Source: Psychrobacter fulvigenes (GTDB lineage: Bacteria > Pseudomonadota > Gammaproteobacteria > Pseudomonadales > Moraxellaceae). Taken from it: 64,000 bases of DNA. This document shows, in pieces, positions 27,964 through 36,986 of this stretch (position 1 is the first letter of the stretch; each line of letters begins with the position of its first letter). Location: NCBI RefSeq assembly GCF_904846155.1, contig NZ_CAJGZP010000001.1, forward strand, positions 2,170,001 to 2,234,000. The letters are read 5' to 3'. The translations under genes were made by a program, and so were the position numbers. The notes below the pieces were generated by a model. It was not told where the DNA came from. It worked only from the letters and a program-made list of their open reading frames with translations, and did no database searches.

Positions 27964-28647
27964 CTAAGACTCAAAGCGTAGTAACGGCTCAAGATCAATG
28001 GGCTTACGTATTGGCATATCACAATGAGTAGAGCCAGTATAAACAAAAGCACTGACATAATCATCTTCACCAATATCAAAATAAGCTTTGACTGCGGGCT
28101 CGTTACAGAGCAGTCCAGTACGCCATACTGTGCTAAACCCTTGCGCTTTTAGTGCCAGAATTAGGTTTTGCACGGCAGCGCCGGTACTAAGCAATTGCTC
28201 AAAATGCGGTACTTTTTCATGCGCTTGCATTTGAGTGGTGACAGTAATGATAACAGGCGCTCGCAGTGGCATATTATAAGTCTTCTGCTGATCTTTTTCA
28301 GACAACGCCACTCCTTCTCTAGCCGCCTTTGCTTCTGCCGCTGCCAAAAGCGCACGACCCAGCTCATGACGGGCGTTGCCTTGAGTAACGATAAAGCGCC
28401 ATGGTTGCAGCTTTTTATGATCAGGAGCTGTGACGGCACAATCTACGGCCGCTGTAATCTGCTCAGGTGTCGGTGCGGGGATGGTTAAATTACCAATACT
28501 GCGTCTTGATTTGATCCAGTTAATCAGCTGTTCATCTGTCACTTGGGAGTTAGTAGCGAAGACGTTTTCCGCATCACTCTCTACACCGCCCTTATCCAAG
28601 TCAGTATCTATATCCGTAGCTGAGCCCGTTTGTTCAGACATACTCAT
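27964..28647 (-). CDS. Nitroreductase family protein, YdjA-like
   Basis: 227 residues. After a 40-residue hydrophilic leader comes a compact FMN-dependent nitroreductase core: RRSIGNLTIPAPTPEQI, DHKKLQPWRFIVTQG and a glycine/valine segment ALKAQGFSTVWRTG, all as in E. coli YdjA, one of the smallest members. It probably works as a dimer with FMN and NAD(P)H; the natural substrate is unknown. AAGGAG stands 5 nt before ATG 28647. Confidence 0.83.
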   Translation of the reverse strand: MSMSEQTGSATDIDTDLDKGGVESDAENVFATNSQVTDEQLINWIKSRRSIGNLTIPAPTPEQITAAVDCAVTAPDHKKLQPWRFIVTQGNARHELGRALLAAAEAKAAREGVALSEKDQQKTYNMPLRAPVIITVTTQMQAHEKVPHFEQLLSTGAAVQNLILALKAQGFSTVWRTGLLCNEPAVKAYFDIGEDDYVSAFVYTGSTHCDMPIRKPIDLEPLLRFES

Positions 28648-28735
28648 GACTTCTCCTTAGTTATTATTTATTAGTCATTATTTATTAGTTATTATGTATT
28701 ATTGACTATAACCGTTTGCTTGAAACCATCATCCA

Positions 28736-29854
28736 TTACGCGACTTCAACCTCAACACGGTGTTCCATTTTTAGATAGTCTTCTGATTGCATCTCAAGCA
28801 GCCGCGAGCGTGTACGCTCAATCTCGAACGCCAGTTTTTCTCCTTGATACAATTCAAGAATCGGTTGCTCTGCTCGCACCAATAATTTGACACGGCGATC
28901 ATAAAACTCATCAACCAGATAAATGAAGCGGCGGGTAGGATCGCGCAGCTCATCACTTAATGCGGGTACTGAGTTGATCAATACCGTACTAAATTGCTTG
29001 GCTATCTCGATAAAGTCCGCAGCTGAGCGTGGCTCCATGCACAAATGACGGAAATCGCAAAATAGAATATCTTCAGTACGGGCGTTCACTTTTATTTCAC
29101 GGCCATTAATAATGATGGGCTCGTTACTGATTTTTTGATTATTGGACAAGCTTGCAAAACGGTTAGCCAGCCAATGATGATTGGCTTTGGTCAAGGGTGA
29201 CTCATATAACTCCGCTTGCTGCAAGACACGCAAACGATAGTCGATACCTGAGTCAATATTCATCACCGTGGTATGCTGCTCAACTTCAGCAATAGCAGGC
29301 AGGAAACGGTCACGATGCAGGCCATCTTTATACAGTCCTGACGGCTCAATGTTTGAGGTCGCGACCAAAGTCACACCACGATTGAACAACATGGTAAACA
29401 GATCTCCTAAGATCATGGCATCAGAGACATTGGAGACAAAAAATTCATCAAAGCAGATAACCACTGCTTCTGCATAAATAATATCAGCAACTTTTTCTAA
29501 GGGGTCACTTTGGCCTTGTAGCTTATTGAGCTCTTGGTGCACACGCTGCATGAAATGATGAAAATGCTGACGCATCTTACGATCAATGGTCAACGAATCA
29601 TAAAACATATCCATCATCCATGTCTTACCACGGCCAACTCCGCCCCACATGTACAAACCTTTTGGCGCGGTGGGCTTAGATTTTAAAAAGCTAAAAAAGC
29701 CCTTTTTTTGCTCTGCGCTATTGTTGAGCTGATGATATAACTCATCAAGATAGCTCATGGCCTGATATTGCTGTTCATCTCGAGTAAACTCATCAGTGCT
29801 GATGGCTTGCTCGTAACGCTGCAACGGAGATAAACTCATAATGCGACTCATCAT
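28736..29854 (-). CDS. zapE: Cell division protein ZapE / AFG1-family ATPase
   Basis: 372 residues with Walker A GGVGRGKT (71-78) and Walker B VVICFDEFF, followed by SDAMILGDLFTMLFNRGVTLVATSN, all AFG1/ZapE signatures. The E. coli protein interacts with FtsZ at the constricting ring; mitochondrial Afg1 helps clear proteins. The start is taken as ATG 29854, with no clear ribosome site; another ATG lies five codons in. Confidence 0.9.
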   Translation of the reverse strand: MMSRIMSLSPLQRYEQAISTDEFTRDEQQYQAMSYLDELYHQLNNSAEQKKGFFSFLKSKPTAPKGLYMWGGVGRGKTWMMDMFYDSLTIDRKMRQHFHHFMQRVHQELNKLQGQSDPLEKVADIIYAEAVVICFDEFFVSNVSDAMILGDLFTMLFNRGVTLVATSNIEPSGLYKDGLHRDRFLPAIAEVEQHTTVMNIDSGIDYRLRVLQQAELYESPLTKANHHWLANRFASLSNNQKISNEPIIINGREIKVNARTEDILFCDFRHLCMEPRSAADFIEIAKQFSTVLINSVPALSDELRDPTRRFIYLVDEFYDRRVKLLVRAEQPILELYQGEKLAFEIERTRSRLLEMQSEDYLKMEHRVEVEVA

Positions 29855-30061
29855 TAAATAAATAGTATAGAAATGTGTTTGTACCGTCAGCCGTCACTCA
29901 CTGTCAGCTTTTATCCCAGTATTGACACTGATAAGATAACAACAGCTGAATTGTTAGATTGGCACAGTCTAATCCACTGTGCACGGTAAAACACGGCTAA
30001 ATTTAAACCTTACTTATGAATAGAAGTACTTATTAATCAAAATACTCATTAATCAAGACCA

Positions 30062-30715
30062 TTATTCATCAAAACTGTGCTGCTCTAGTAGTTTTTTTAG
30101 TTCAGACAGGCGTCCGTGAAAAAAGTGTCCAGCACCCTCTACCACACTGACAGCTATCCCTAAGCGTTCGGCAAAAGCCTGCATACTGTCAGGATCAATC
30201 ACCTCATCCGCATTGCCATATATCTCAAAGGTTTTATCAGCCGGTAAGCTTAGGTCACTGCTGTCATTTTTTTCGACGGATGGCGCAATAAGGGCAATCT
30301 TAGCAATTTCAAAATCACTCAAATCCCATACATGCGGCGCTATTATGACTTGCTCAGCGACGCGCGCAGTGACGTAACCGCCAAAGGAAAAGCCACCCAA
30401 CCACAGTTTGCGCGCATTGGTTTGCCCTGCAATCCATTGTAACACGGTCATTGCATCTACGACTTCGCCATCAGCATAATCATGCTCACCCGTTGACTGC
30501 CCAACCCCGCGAAAGTTAAAACGTACCACGTGCATGCCATTATCACGGGCAAAGCGATACATGGTCGTGACCACTTTATTATTCATCGTGCCTTCAAACA
30601 GCGGATTGGGATGACATAATAGCGCCACCGTATCAGTGTTCGGATCATTAGGATTGTCTTGTTGCCATAGCGCATCCACTTCGAGCACGCCAGCAGGAGC
30701 AGGAATTAATTGCAT
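30062..30715 (-). CDS. Alpha/beta hydrolase (dienelactone hydrolase-like)
   Basis: 217 residues. CHPNPLFEGTMNNKVV is typical of the YcjY/DUF-type small hydrolases. The nucleophile elbow is GFSFGGY, the acid is in YGNADEVIDPDSM and the histidine in GAGHFFHGRL, giving a full Ser-Asp-His triad. No signal peptide, so cytoplasmic. The substrate is not deducible. Confidence 0.82.
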   Translation of the reverse strand: MQLIPAPAGVLEVDALWQQDNPNDPNTDTVALLCHPNPLFEGTMNNKVVTTMYRFARDNGMHVVRFNFRGVGQSTGEHDYADGEVVDAMTVLQWIAGQTNARKLWLGGFSFGGYVTARVAEQVIIAPHVWDLSDFEIAKIALIAPSVEKNDSSDLSLPADKTFEIYGNADEVIDPDSMQAFAERLGIAVSVVEGAGHFFHGRLSELKKLLEQHSFDE

Positions 30716-31250
30716 ATAGTTACTTATTAATTGAGGGTGAAAGTTAAGAATGAATCTCTCAATTATCCTAGATATGGTTTATATTTCAAGTCATTTGCTG
30801 TGTACTGACGAGGTATATGGCTTTTTTGCCTGAATCCATGCTATGGAGTAGCAAAATACGATTGCTAGAAGTTGCTACATACCGCTACTTAACATAGCAG
30901 CTATAGTCGATGCACTCTAAAAAGAGTATAGCGCTATTGGAATGAGTTTTACGCAGCCTCTGGGGACGCAGCACGCAAGTAAAACTTATCCCAGTAGCGC
31001 TTTTCAACCTATATAACAGTTTTACTTTCAGCTAACTATAGCACTCTGCTCGTCTTTGGCTTTTCTTCGTTCATGGTTATTCAGCGCAAACTTGGCGGGT
31101 AATATAAGCGCAATACCACACACAATAACTGCCTAGACACTTAAGACTCTAATAGGTTAGATTCATACTGCTGTTTGTTAACGGGTATCTGATAGGACGC
31201 CTGTGTCATTTACACTTAAGATGCTTAACTTTTAATTTGAGGAATACTTT
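30716..31250. other. Divergent intergenic region with repeat B
   Basis: 535 bp between the hydrolase and the small lipoprotein gene. The middle is repeat B (30901-31041). The remaining 200 bp before the lipoprotein gene presumably hold its promoter. Confidence 0.45.
30901..31041. repeat. Palindromic intergenic repeat, copy B (141 bp)
   Basis: Begins CTATAGTCGATGCA and ends in ACTATAG, so the tips are inverted repeats. Inner arms are AGCGCTATTGGAATGAGTTT and the complement of AAAACTTATCCCAGTAGCGC, around CGCAGCCTCTGGGGACGCAG. It is the best delimited copy of the A-B-C family. Confidence 0.72.
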
Positions 31251-31619
31251 ATGATCAGTTTTAATAAAACCGCAACCTTAACGGCTACTTTAGCTGCAGC
31301 CCTCGCTTTGAGCGCTTGCCAAAGCACGCCTTCATCTCCCGTTATCCAGCGCGCCAACTCTATTTATGAGACAACAGGCATCGCAGATACCAAAGTAAAA
31401 GCTCAGCAAAATGCGATAGACAGTGCGCAAAAAACCTGCCGTGGCAAACAAGTGATTATCGTCGATGACAAAGTCACCTATAACGGTGTCTTAGATGAGC
31501 GTACTGGTCGCATGGTCGGACAAGCTGGTGCGGTTATCGGTTCCATCTTTGGTACTGGTACACCAGACTTGTCGCGTAATGATGATTATGAGTACAAAAT
31601 CAACTTCCGTTGCCAGTAA
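31251..31619 (+). CDS. Small lipoprotein of unknown function
   Basis: 122 residues. The signal peptide ends in a lipobox, LALSAC (Cys23). The mature part has three further cysteines overall and a glycine-rich hydrophobic stretch VGQAGAVIGSIFGTG that may insert in a membrane. KTCRGKQVIIVDDKVTYNG resembles small YecR-like lipoproteins, but I cannot name the family. The predicted location is an outer- or inner-membrane periplasmic face. Confidence 0.65.
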   Translation: MISFNKTATLTATLAAALALSACQSTPSSPVIQRANSIYETTGIADTKVKAQQNAIDSAQKTCRGKQVIIVDDKVTYNGVLDERTGRMVGQAGAVIGSIFGTGTPDLSRNDDYEYKINFRCQ

Positions 31620-31856
31620 CCCAATAGTAATAAAACGATTGCTATTTAGCATTTAGCCAATAAGTCTGCGAAAATAATAATATATGAATCGCAGGCTTAT
31701 TGGCTTCTCTTTTTGTGTGCGCGCTTTTGCGGTAAACTACCCTATCGAATGCCTAGCATACCCCATTCTCAACTATTCTAAAGTTATTAGTGTAGGCTGT
31801 GGCTTTAGCCCAGCATTTTGCTTCTATAAAGTTTCAATCCTCTTTGGTCTCCTATT

Positions 31857-33368
31857 ATGCGTAAACCCAATCTCTCAAACCTCAAACAAGCTAAAGTCTT
31901 AGCGCCTGCCAAAGATTTGGCGACTCTAGAGGCCGAACTTGCTGAGCAAGAAAACAGTCTTGAGGGCAATTTAGAAGACACCGTCTTGCGTCTCAGTGAT
32001 TATTTATCAGCGGTTCAGATGGTCATCAAGCAAACCTTTAATCACCGTGTATGGGTAAAGGCAGAGATTCGCAACCTGTCTAGCAAAGGCGGACACTATT
32101 ACTTTGAGCTGGCAGAAAAAGACGATGACGGTAAAGTCATTGCCAGCTGCCGTGGTAACCTCTGGCGCTTTAAAGCCGCGCGCGTCTTAGCCAAGTTTGA
32201 GCGCGCAACGGGCATGCCGCTTGAGCGTGATTTAACAGTACTGCTAAAAGTATCAGCAGGTTTTCATGCGCAATATGGTTTTTCAATCACCATTGAAGAT
32301 ATCGACCCTAGCTATACGCTAGGAGACTTGGCGCGGCAATATGCCGAAATGGTTGACCGCTTGACGGGTGAAGGACTCTTACATCTCAATCAACAGCTAC
32401 CGACTCCATTTGATATAGAGCATGTGCTGGTCATCGCCCCTGAAAAAGCCGCAGGGTTAGGAGACTTTCAAGCCGATGCCGATCGCTTAGCCAGTACAGG
32501 TGCTTGTCATTTCCATTATCATCACGCTACCTTTCAGGGCAATCATGCGCCAGGCGAGATTCGTCAAGCAATCGTCAGCGCTCAGCAGCAGTTTTATGAT
32601 ACTTATCAGCACTTGCCTGATTTATTAGTGATTATTCGCGGCGGCGGCGCCGTTGGTGACTTGGCCTATCTCAATGATTATGAACTCGCTGCCTTAGTCG
32701 CTGAGCAGCCCATCCCGGTGTGGGTCGGCATTGGTCATGAGCGCGACAAAGTCATCTTAGATGAAGTGGCACATACTAGCTTTGATACCCCATCAAAAGT
32801 CATCGCTGCCATCAGTAGCCATTTAGCCCAGCTGGTCACTCAGACGCTGCAGTACCAAGCGCAAATCAAACAAACCGCCCAGCGCCAACTGAATGTGGCG
32901 GAGCAACAGACATCGCGGCAATTGAGCCAAATACAGTCGCAAACGATTGGAAAATTGACCGCGCTGCAAAAAGACAGTGACTATGCGTGGCGTAGTATTC
33001 AGCAAAGTGCCCAGCGCCAAGTAAAGCAAGCCGCAAGATTAACAAGTGATCTGCGCTCGCAGACTCAAGCCTCTGCTTATCAGCAATTAACAATAGCTGC
33101 TACTGCTAGTAAAGACTATCAAGCAAGCATTATGCAAACTGCCCAACATCAGTTAATACAAGCGCAGCGCGACAGTGAACATCTGCGTGATATCGTGCTC
33201 TTGCATCGACCGTCTCGCGTACTAAAGCAAGGCTATACCATGCTGACTGACGCAAAAGACAAACAAATACTGACGAGTAGTACCCAGCTCTATCCCGAGC
33301 AGACCATTCACATCGTCTTAAAAGACGGCAAAGCAAAAGCGCAGATTATCGATGTGGTGGCCAAGTAG
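31857..33368 (+). CDS. xseA: Exodeoxyribonuclease VII large subunit
   Basis: 503 residues. An N-terminal OB-fold (about 40-135: LSDYLSAVQMVIKQTFNHRVWVKAEI) binds single-stranded DNA; the catalytic core includes VIIRGGGAVGDLAYLNDYELA and IGHERDKVILDEVAHTSFDTPSKVI, followed by a long coiled coil (about 320-450, many Gln/Ala) and a C-terminal cap. With XseB it degrades single-stranded DNA from both ends. ATG 31857 is used; a longer frame upstream has no family match. Confidence 0.94.
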   Translation: MRKPNLSNLKQAKVLAPAKDLATLEAELAEQENSLEGNLEDTVLRLSDYLSAVQMVIKQTFNHRVWVKAEIRNLSSKGGHYYFELAEKDDDGKVIASCRGNLWRFKAARVLAKFERATGMPLERDLTVLLKVSAGFHAQYGFSITIEDIDPSYTLGDLARQYAEMVDRLTGEGLLHLNQQLPTPFDIEHVLVIAPEKAAGLGDFQADADRLASTGACHFHYHHATFQGNHAPGEIRQAIVSAQQQFYDTYQHLPDLLVIIRGGGAVGDLAYLNDYELAALVAEQPIPVWVGIGHERDKVILDEVAHTSFDTPSKVIAAISSHLAQLVTQTLQYQAQIKQTAQRQLNVAEQQTSRQLSQIQSQTIGKLTALQKDSDYAWRSIQQSAQRQVKQAARLTSDLRSQTQASAYQQLTIAATASKDYQASIMQTAQHQLIQAQRDSEHLRDIVLLHRPSRVLKQGYTMLTDAKDKQILTSSTQLYPEQTIHIVLKDGKAKAQIIDVVAK

Positions 33369-33387
33369 TCATAATCTATTTACTATA

Positions 33388-33412
33388 AGATATACAGCGC
33401 TGCTGGGATAAA
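33388..33412. repeat. Half-copy of the A-B-C repeat between xseA and xseB
   Basis: ATACAGCGCTGCTGGGATAA resembles one inner arm of copies A and C, without the matching second arm. It looks like the remnant of a decayed copy within the 100-nt xseA-xseB spacer. Confidence 0.4.
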
Positions 33413-33468
33413 TATAACTATTTACCCACCTTTTTTATTAACCTTACATTTGAACATTAGGAAATCTC

Positions 33469-33711
33469 ATGACAACTCCTACTCGCCGACGCAAAAAATC
33501 CGCCCCAAAAACCTTTAAGGCGGCTTACGATATTCTAAAAACCAATGCTGCTGAATTACAGCAACAAGACGAGCCAGATATTGATAATCTGATGACAACC
33601 GTTGAAGAGTCTATCGTGGCTTATCGCGTTTGCGAAACCCGCATCAATGCCGTACAACAAGCGCTAGATGCTGCTTTTGCTGAGGAAACTGTAGATAGTA
33701 CCGATATTTAG
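33469..33711 (+). CDS. xseB: Exodeoxyribonuclease VII small subunit
   Basis: 80 residues, mostly helical, in the expected position after xseA. The pattern of a helix containing AYDILKTNAAELQQQD and a second with EESIVAYRVCETRINAVQQAL fits XseB, which wraps the XseA coiled coil. A basic N-terminal 18 residues (TRRRKKSAPK) is an addition. AGGA lies upstream of ATG 33469. Confidence 0.85.
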   Translation: MTTPTRRRKKSAPKTFKAAYDILKTNAAELQQQDEPDIDNLMTTVEESIVAYRVCETRINAVQQALDAAFAEETVDSTDI

Positions 33712-33940
33712 TAACTAATAGAATGTGTTTAGAAGATTACTATAAGTTAGTTCTTTTTTTAGGAGTGTTATATGAGTATTGAAGATTATACTAGGCTAGG
33801 CGGAGATTTTTCAGAGCCTTTTGATTTGAAAACTATTAAAGCCTTGTTGGATACTAAAGACACAATTGGTGCAGTCCCCCTATGGCAGGATAGTTGTCAC
33901 CCCTAAATAATAATTCCAAAGGGGACAATGAGGACACATC

Positions 33941-34507
33941 ATGCCACGATATAGCGAAGAACGTAAACAGGCTATACTCAGCAAACTGCTACCCCCGCTG
34001 AGCCTAAGTGTTGCCGAGGTTTCAAGAAGTGAAGGCATCGGATTACAGACCCTGTATAATTGGCGTGCCCAAGCTAGAGAACAAGGTCACCCCATGCCAA
34101 CGAACCATAAAACCCCTGATGACTGGTCAAGCGAAACCAAGCTTGCCACCATTATAGAGACGGCCACCCTAAGCGAGAGTGAACTTAGCGAATACTGCCG
34201 CAGCAAAGGCCTATATGTTGAGCAAATCAAAGCGTGGCGTACTGACGCCTTACAAGGCTTTAGCAGCAGCAAACAACAAAGCCTGAAAGACAAGCGTCAG
34301 CAGCAGAGCGATCGCAAACAGATCAAACAACTCACCCGAGAGCTTGCTCGAAAAGAAAAGGCTTTAGCTGAAACTGCCGCCTTACTGGTACTGCGAAAAA
34401 GCTGGATGCGTTTTGGGAGGAGCGCGAGGACGACTGACCTCGCTTCCAGAGCGCAAACAATACATCGCATGGATACAAGAAACCAATCAATCAGGTGCCA
34501 GACTTAA
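33941..34507 (+). CDS. IS3-family transposase OrfA, frame altered near its end
   Basis: Helix-turn-helix start (YSEERKQAILSKLL, SVAEVSRSEGIGLQTLYNWR), a second DNA-binding segment, then a lysine/glutamine-rich helix. After VLRK the frame reads SWMRFGRSARTTD and on to 34507, unlike the family. One added A in the A5 tract at 34386-34390 would give KLDAFWEEREDD and a stop, the expected OrfA ending. So this copy either lost one A or relies on slippage there. ATG 33941 follows GGACACATC. Confidence 0.7.
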   Translation: MPRYSEERKQAILSKLLPPLSLSVAEVSRSEGIGLQTLYNWRAQAREQGHPMPTNHKTPDDWSSETKLATIIETATLSESELSEYCRSKGLYVEQIKAWRTDALQGFSSSKQQSLKDKRQQQSDRKQIKQLTRELARKEKALAETAALLVLRKSWMRFGRSARTTDLASRAQTIHRMDTRNQSIRCQT

Positions 34508-35495
34508 CCTTGCCTGTATTGAAGTTGGCATTAGCATCCGCACCTATCGGCGCTGGTACCGCGCAGGTCACGTGAATGGTGATAAACGGTGTGACGCCGT
34601 GCGCCAAGCTCCTAAGAATAAACTGAGCGCCTCTGAACAAGCCGCCATTATTGCCGTGTGCAATCAGCCCCGCTTTGCCAGTCTGCCGCCCACCCAAATT
34701 GTACCGACCCTGCTTGATGAGGGGATATATCATGGCTCAGAGTCTACCTTTTATCGGGTGCTGAGGCAGCATGAGCAATTGGCTCACCGCGGTCGTGCAC
34801 TTGCCCCTAAAGCCTCAAGCGCCCCAAAGACCTTTACTGCCACTGGCCCTTGCCAAGTGTTCTGCTGGGATATCACCTATCTGCCAAGTCCGGTACGGGG
34901 TCAGTTCTATTATTTGTACATGATAGAGGATGTCTATAGCCGTAAAATTGTTGGCTGGGAGGTTTATGACCACGAGTCAGGTGTACTGGCAGCTCAGCTG
35001 CTTGAGCGTACTTTAATCAGTGAGAATGCATTGCACACTGGGGTGGTGCTACACTCAGACAATGGGGCACCGATGAAAGCTCAAACCATGCGCATGAAAG
35101 CGTATGAGCTTGGGGTACTCACCTCTTACAGCAGACCGCGTGTCAGTAATGACAACCCGTTTGCAGAGTCTTTATTTAAAACCTGCAAGTATCGCCCTAA
35201 TTGGCCCACCGAAGGCTTTAAAAGCGTTGAGGCGGCAAGACGATGGATGCTGAGCTTCACGCGCTGGTACAACAATGAGCATAAGCACAGTCAGCTTAAC
35301 TTTGTGACGCCCAATCAGCGCCATACGGGTGAGGATAAGGAAGTACTGGCGAAGCGTCTGCTCACGATGCAGCGCGCTAAAGATGAAAACCCGATACGCT
35401 GGGGAACTCAGGAGGTGAGGAACTGCGAGCCTGTAGGGCCAACAACGCTAAACCCTGTAAAAGAGCAACAACAGCAAAGATTACAAGCCGCTTAA
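34413..35495 (+). CDS. IS3-family transposase OrfB
   Basis: 360 residues from TTG 34413, the first in-frame start. HTH_21-like start (GARLNLACIEVGISIRTYRRW) and rve core with D in VFCWDITYLP, D in LHSDNGAPMKA and E in NDNPFAESLFKTCKYRP; GWEVYDHESGVLAAQLL and FTRWYNNEHKHS are typical. All catalytic residues are present. It is normally made as an OrfAB fusion. The relation of this frame (-1 to the expected OrfA ending) supports an original -1 frameshift design. Confidence 0.78.
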   Translation: MGGARGRLTSLPERKQYIAWIQETNQSGARLNLACIEVGISIRTYRRWYRAGHVNGDKRCDAVRQAPKNKLSASEQAAIIAVCNQPRFASLPPTQIVPTLLDEGIYHGSESTFYRVLRQHEQLAHRGRALAPKASSAPKTFTATGPCQVFCWDITYLPSPVRGQFYYLYMIEDVYSRKIVGWEVYDHESGVLAAQLLERTLISENALHTGVVLHSDNGAPMKAQTMRMKAYELGVLTSYSRPRVSNDNPFAESLFKTCKYRPNWPTEGFKSVEAARRWMLSFTRWYNNEHKHSQLNFVTPNQRHTGEDKEVLAKRLLTMQRAKDENPIRWGTQEVRNCEPVGPTTLNPVKEQQQQRLQAA

Positions 35496-35681
35496 TTTAG
35501 CTTGATGGTGACAACTACCTTGAAAAACTCCGCAGTACTTCGAATACACTTCTGTTTTGAGAGATTCCTAGAGCTTTGGTGCAATAAAATTACAAACTGT
35601 GATGAATTTTTTGATTTTGGTAGAGTCACGTTTGGTATGAAAATTGATATATCTAAGAAACTAGGATTACCTATTGAGCTA

Positions 35682-36516
35682 GGGCGTGTCATCAATTAAG
35701 CCAAACGACACAAGAAACTAAGTGAATGGCACTAAGGAAATGACTGGCTAACTTATCATAGCGAGTGGCAATCGCACGATACTGCTTAATCTTGGCAAAG
35801 AAGTTCTCTATTAGGTGCCTCGCTTTATAAAGCTCTTTATCGAAGTCTCTTGGCTGCAGCCGATGACACTTAGATGGTATAACTGCATTACCTTGCACTG
35901 CTTTAATCGGTTCAATAACGCGGGCATCAGCATCGTAAGCTTTATCGGCAAGCCACGTTTGGCTAATACTGACATCAAGCAATTCATCTGAGCCACACAG
36001 ATCATGAGCTGCCCCACCTGTTAGATAAAAGCCAGTAGGATTGCCTAGCGCATCTGTTCGAGTATGTATTTTAGTCGTCAGTCCACCTTTGCTGCGTCCA
36101 ATGGCTTGATCCCTTTTTTCCAGCACTGTGCTGGTGGGCTTTAACAATCGTGGCATCTAGCATGGCATATTCGTCATCGGATTGTTCAGAGAGTTGATTA
36201 AAAACCTGCTCCCATACGCCTTTTTTGACCAGCGACTAAAACGAGTATGAATCACTCTGAAGTCGCCAAAGCGTTCAGGTAGGTCACGCCAAGGTATGCC
36301 GGTCTTGTAACGGTACAGAACCGCATCTACGAACAAGCGGTTATCCTTTGCAGTAGCACCAACGTCACTTGGTTTACCAGGTAGAATGTCTTTAATTCTC
36401 TCCCATTGGTCATCACGTAGGGCATGTCGTCTTGTCATAGTCATTGAGCTCAAATTCCTAAATACGATCTAAGTATAGCTTATTCTGAAATATCTATGCT
36501 AATTGATGACACGCCC
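35682..36516 (-). mobile_element. IS5-family (IS427-like) insertion sequence, 835 bp
   Basis: The ends are perfect inverted repeats of at least 17 bp: GGGCGTGTCATCAATTA on the left and its complement at 36500-36516. TA (or CTAG if the outer G/C pair is counted as target) is duplicated on both sides. The size, target and encoded transposase fit the IS427 group of the IS5 family. It interrupts the same gene as the IS3 element 160 bp away. Confidence 0.88.
35692..36444 (-). CDS. IS5-family transposase, middle segment out of frame
   Basis: Read from ATG 36444. The first part ([20 protein letters not shown] through FSRWSKK) and the last part ([18 protein letters not shown] onward) are in the same frame, but that frame has a TAG at 36157-36159. 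The expected middle, [20 protein letters not shown] and [13 protein letters not shown], is in the -1 frame. The switch points are A6 tracts at 36221-36226 and 36114-36119 (T6 on the plus strand). Catalytic D (DATIV), D (DKAYDAD) and E ([10 protein letters not shown]) are all encoded. Whether this is slippage, paired mutations or read error is unresolved. Confidence 0.75.
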
Positions 36517-36943
36517 TAGCTGTAGTTTTTAAAAAATTTAATAACATTAGAAATAGCTTTGCTCATAAAGCAAATTTTACTATCTCAGCTCAAGACCTTG
36601 ATGATCTTCGTCATTTAATTGATCGAATACCATCTCACAGCAATCAACCATTCCCTAAAATGGATGATCCATCTTGGAGGGGAGAGTTTGATGACCGTAT
36701 AGTGTTTTGGAATATGCCTAATATTTCTGAAATTGATAAACTTCTATTTATTTACTTCACCTTTAGTATGAAAACTACTGGTGTTTTTGTAAAAGAGTTT
36801 GCAGAGAAAGGAATAATTCATTCTTATTCGGATAAGTAAAGAAAATCATTATAAGATGTAATCATCCATTGAGTATCATAAAATTTTATTTACTTTATAA
36901 CTTCTCTGCTACTATTCGACATTACAATTTTACATAGTGGTTT

Positions 36944-36962
36944 GCTGGGTTAAAAACCCAGC
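36944..36962 (-). terminator. Hairpin downstream of pncB
   Basis: GCTGGGTT and AACCCAGC pair around AAA, 25-43 nt after the pncB stop. No long T-run follows on the minus strand, so termination would be weak or the stem may act as an mRNA 3' end. Confidence 0.4.
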
Positions 36963-36986
36963 CTACGCAAATAACAGAAAACTAAG

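Larger units (their letters stand above)
33886..35522 (+). mobile_element. IS3-family insertion sequence (second type), about 1.64 kb
   Basis: Ends share an inverted repeat: GGATAGTTGTCACC on the left (33888-33901) and the complement of GGTGACAACTACCT on the right (35507-35520). Outer limits are uncertain by several bases and I could not identify a clean target duplication. It carries orfA and orfB of the IS3 type, different from the first IS. It inserted in the HEPN/MltR-like gene. Confidence 0.72.
33772..36839 (+). pseudogene. HEPN/MltR-like gene disrupted by two insertion sequences
   Basis: Three pieces on the plus strand read as one protein. Piece 1 (33772 to about 33885) starts with ATG after AGGAG and encodes MSIEDYTRLGGDFSEPFDLK and 15 more. 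Piece 2 (about 35523-35681) encodes AVLRIHFCFERFLELW through KIDISKKLGLPIEL. Piece 3 (36519-36839) continues in frame once the IS5 element and its TA duplication are removed and ends with TAA. It contains FNNIRNSFAHK, an R-x4-H motif. The layout (two helices, FGMKIDISKKLGL, then RNxFAH) resembles MltR/DUF4145-type HEPN proteins, some of which cut RNA. It is AT-richer than its surroundings. Confidence 0.65.

Noticed and set aside
31684..31902. Small frame ahead of xseA
   Set aside because: It overlaps the xseA start, lacks a ribosome site and has no recognisable protein features.
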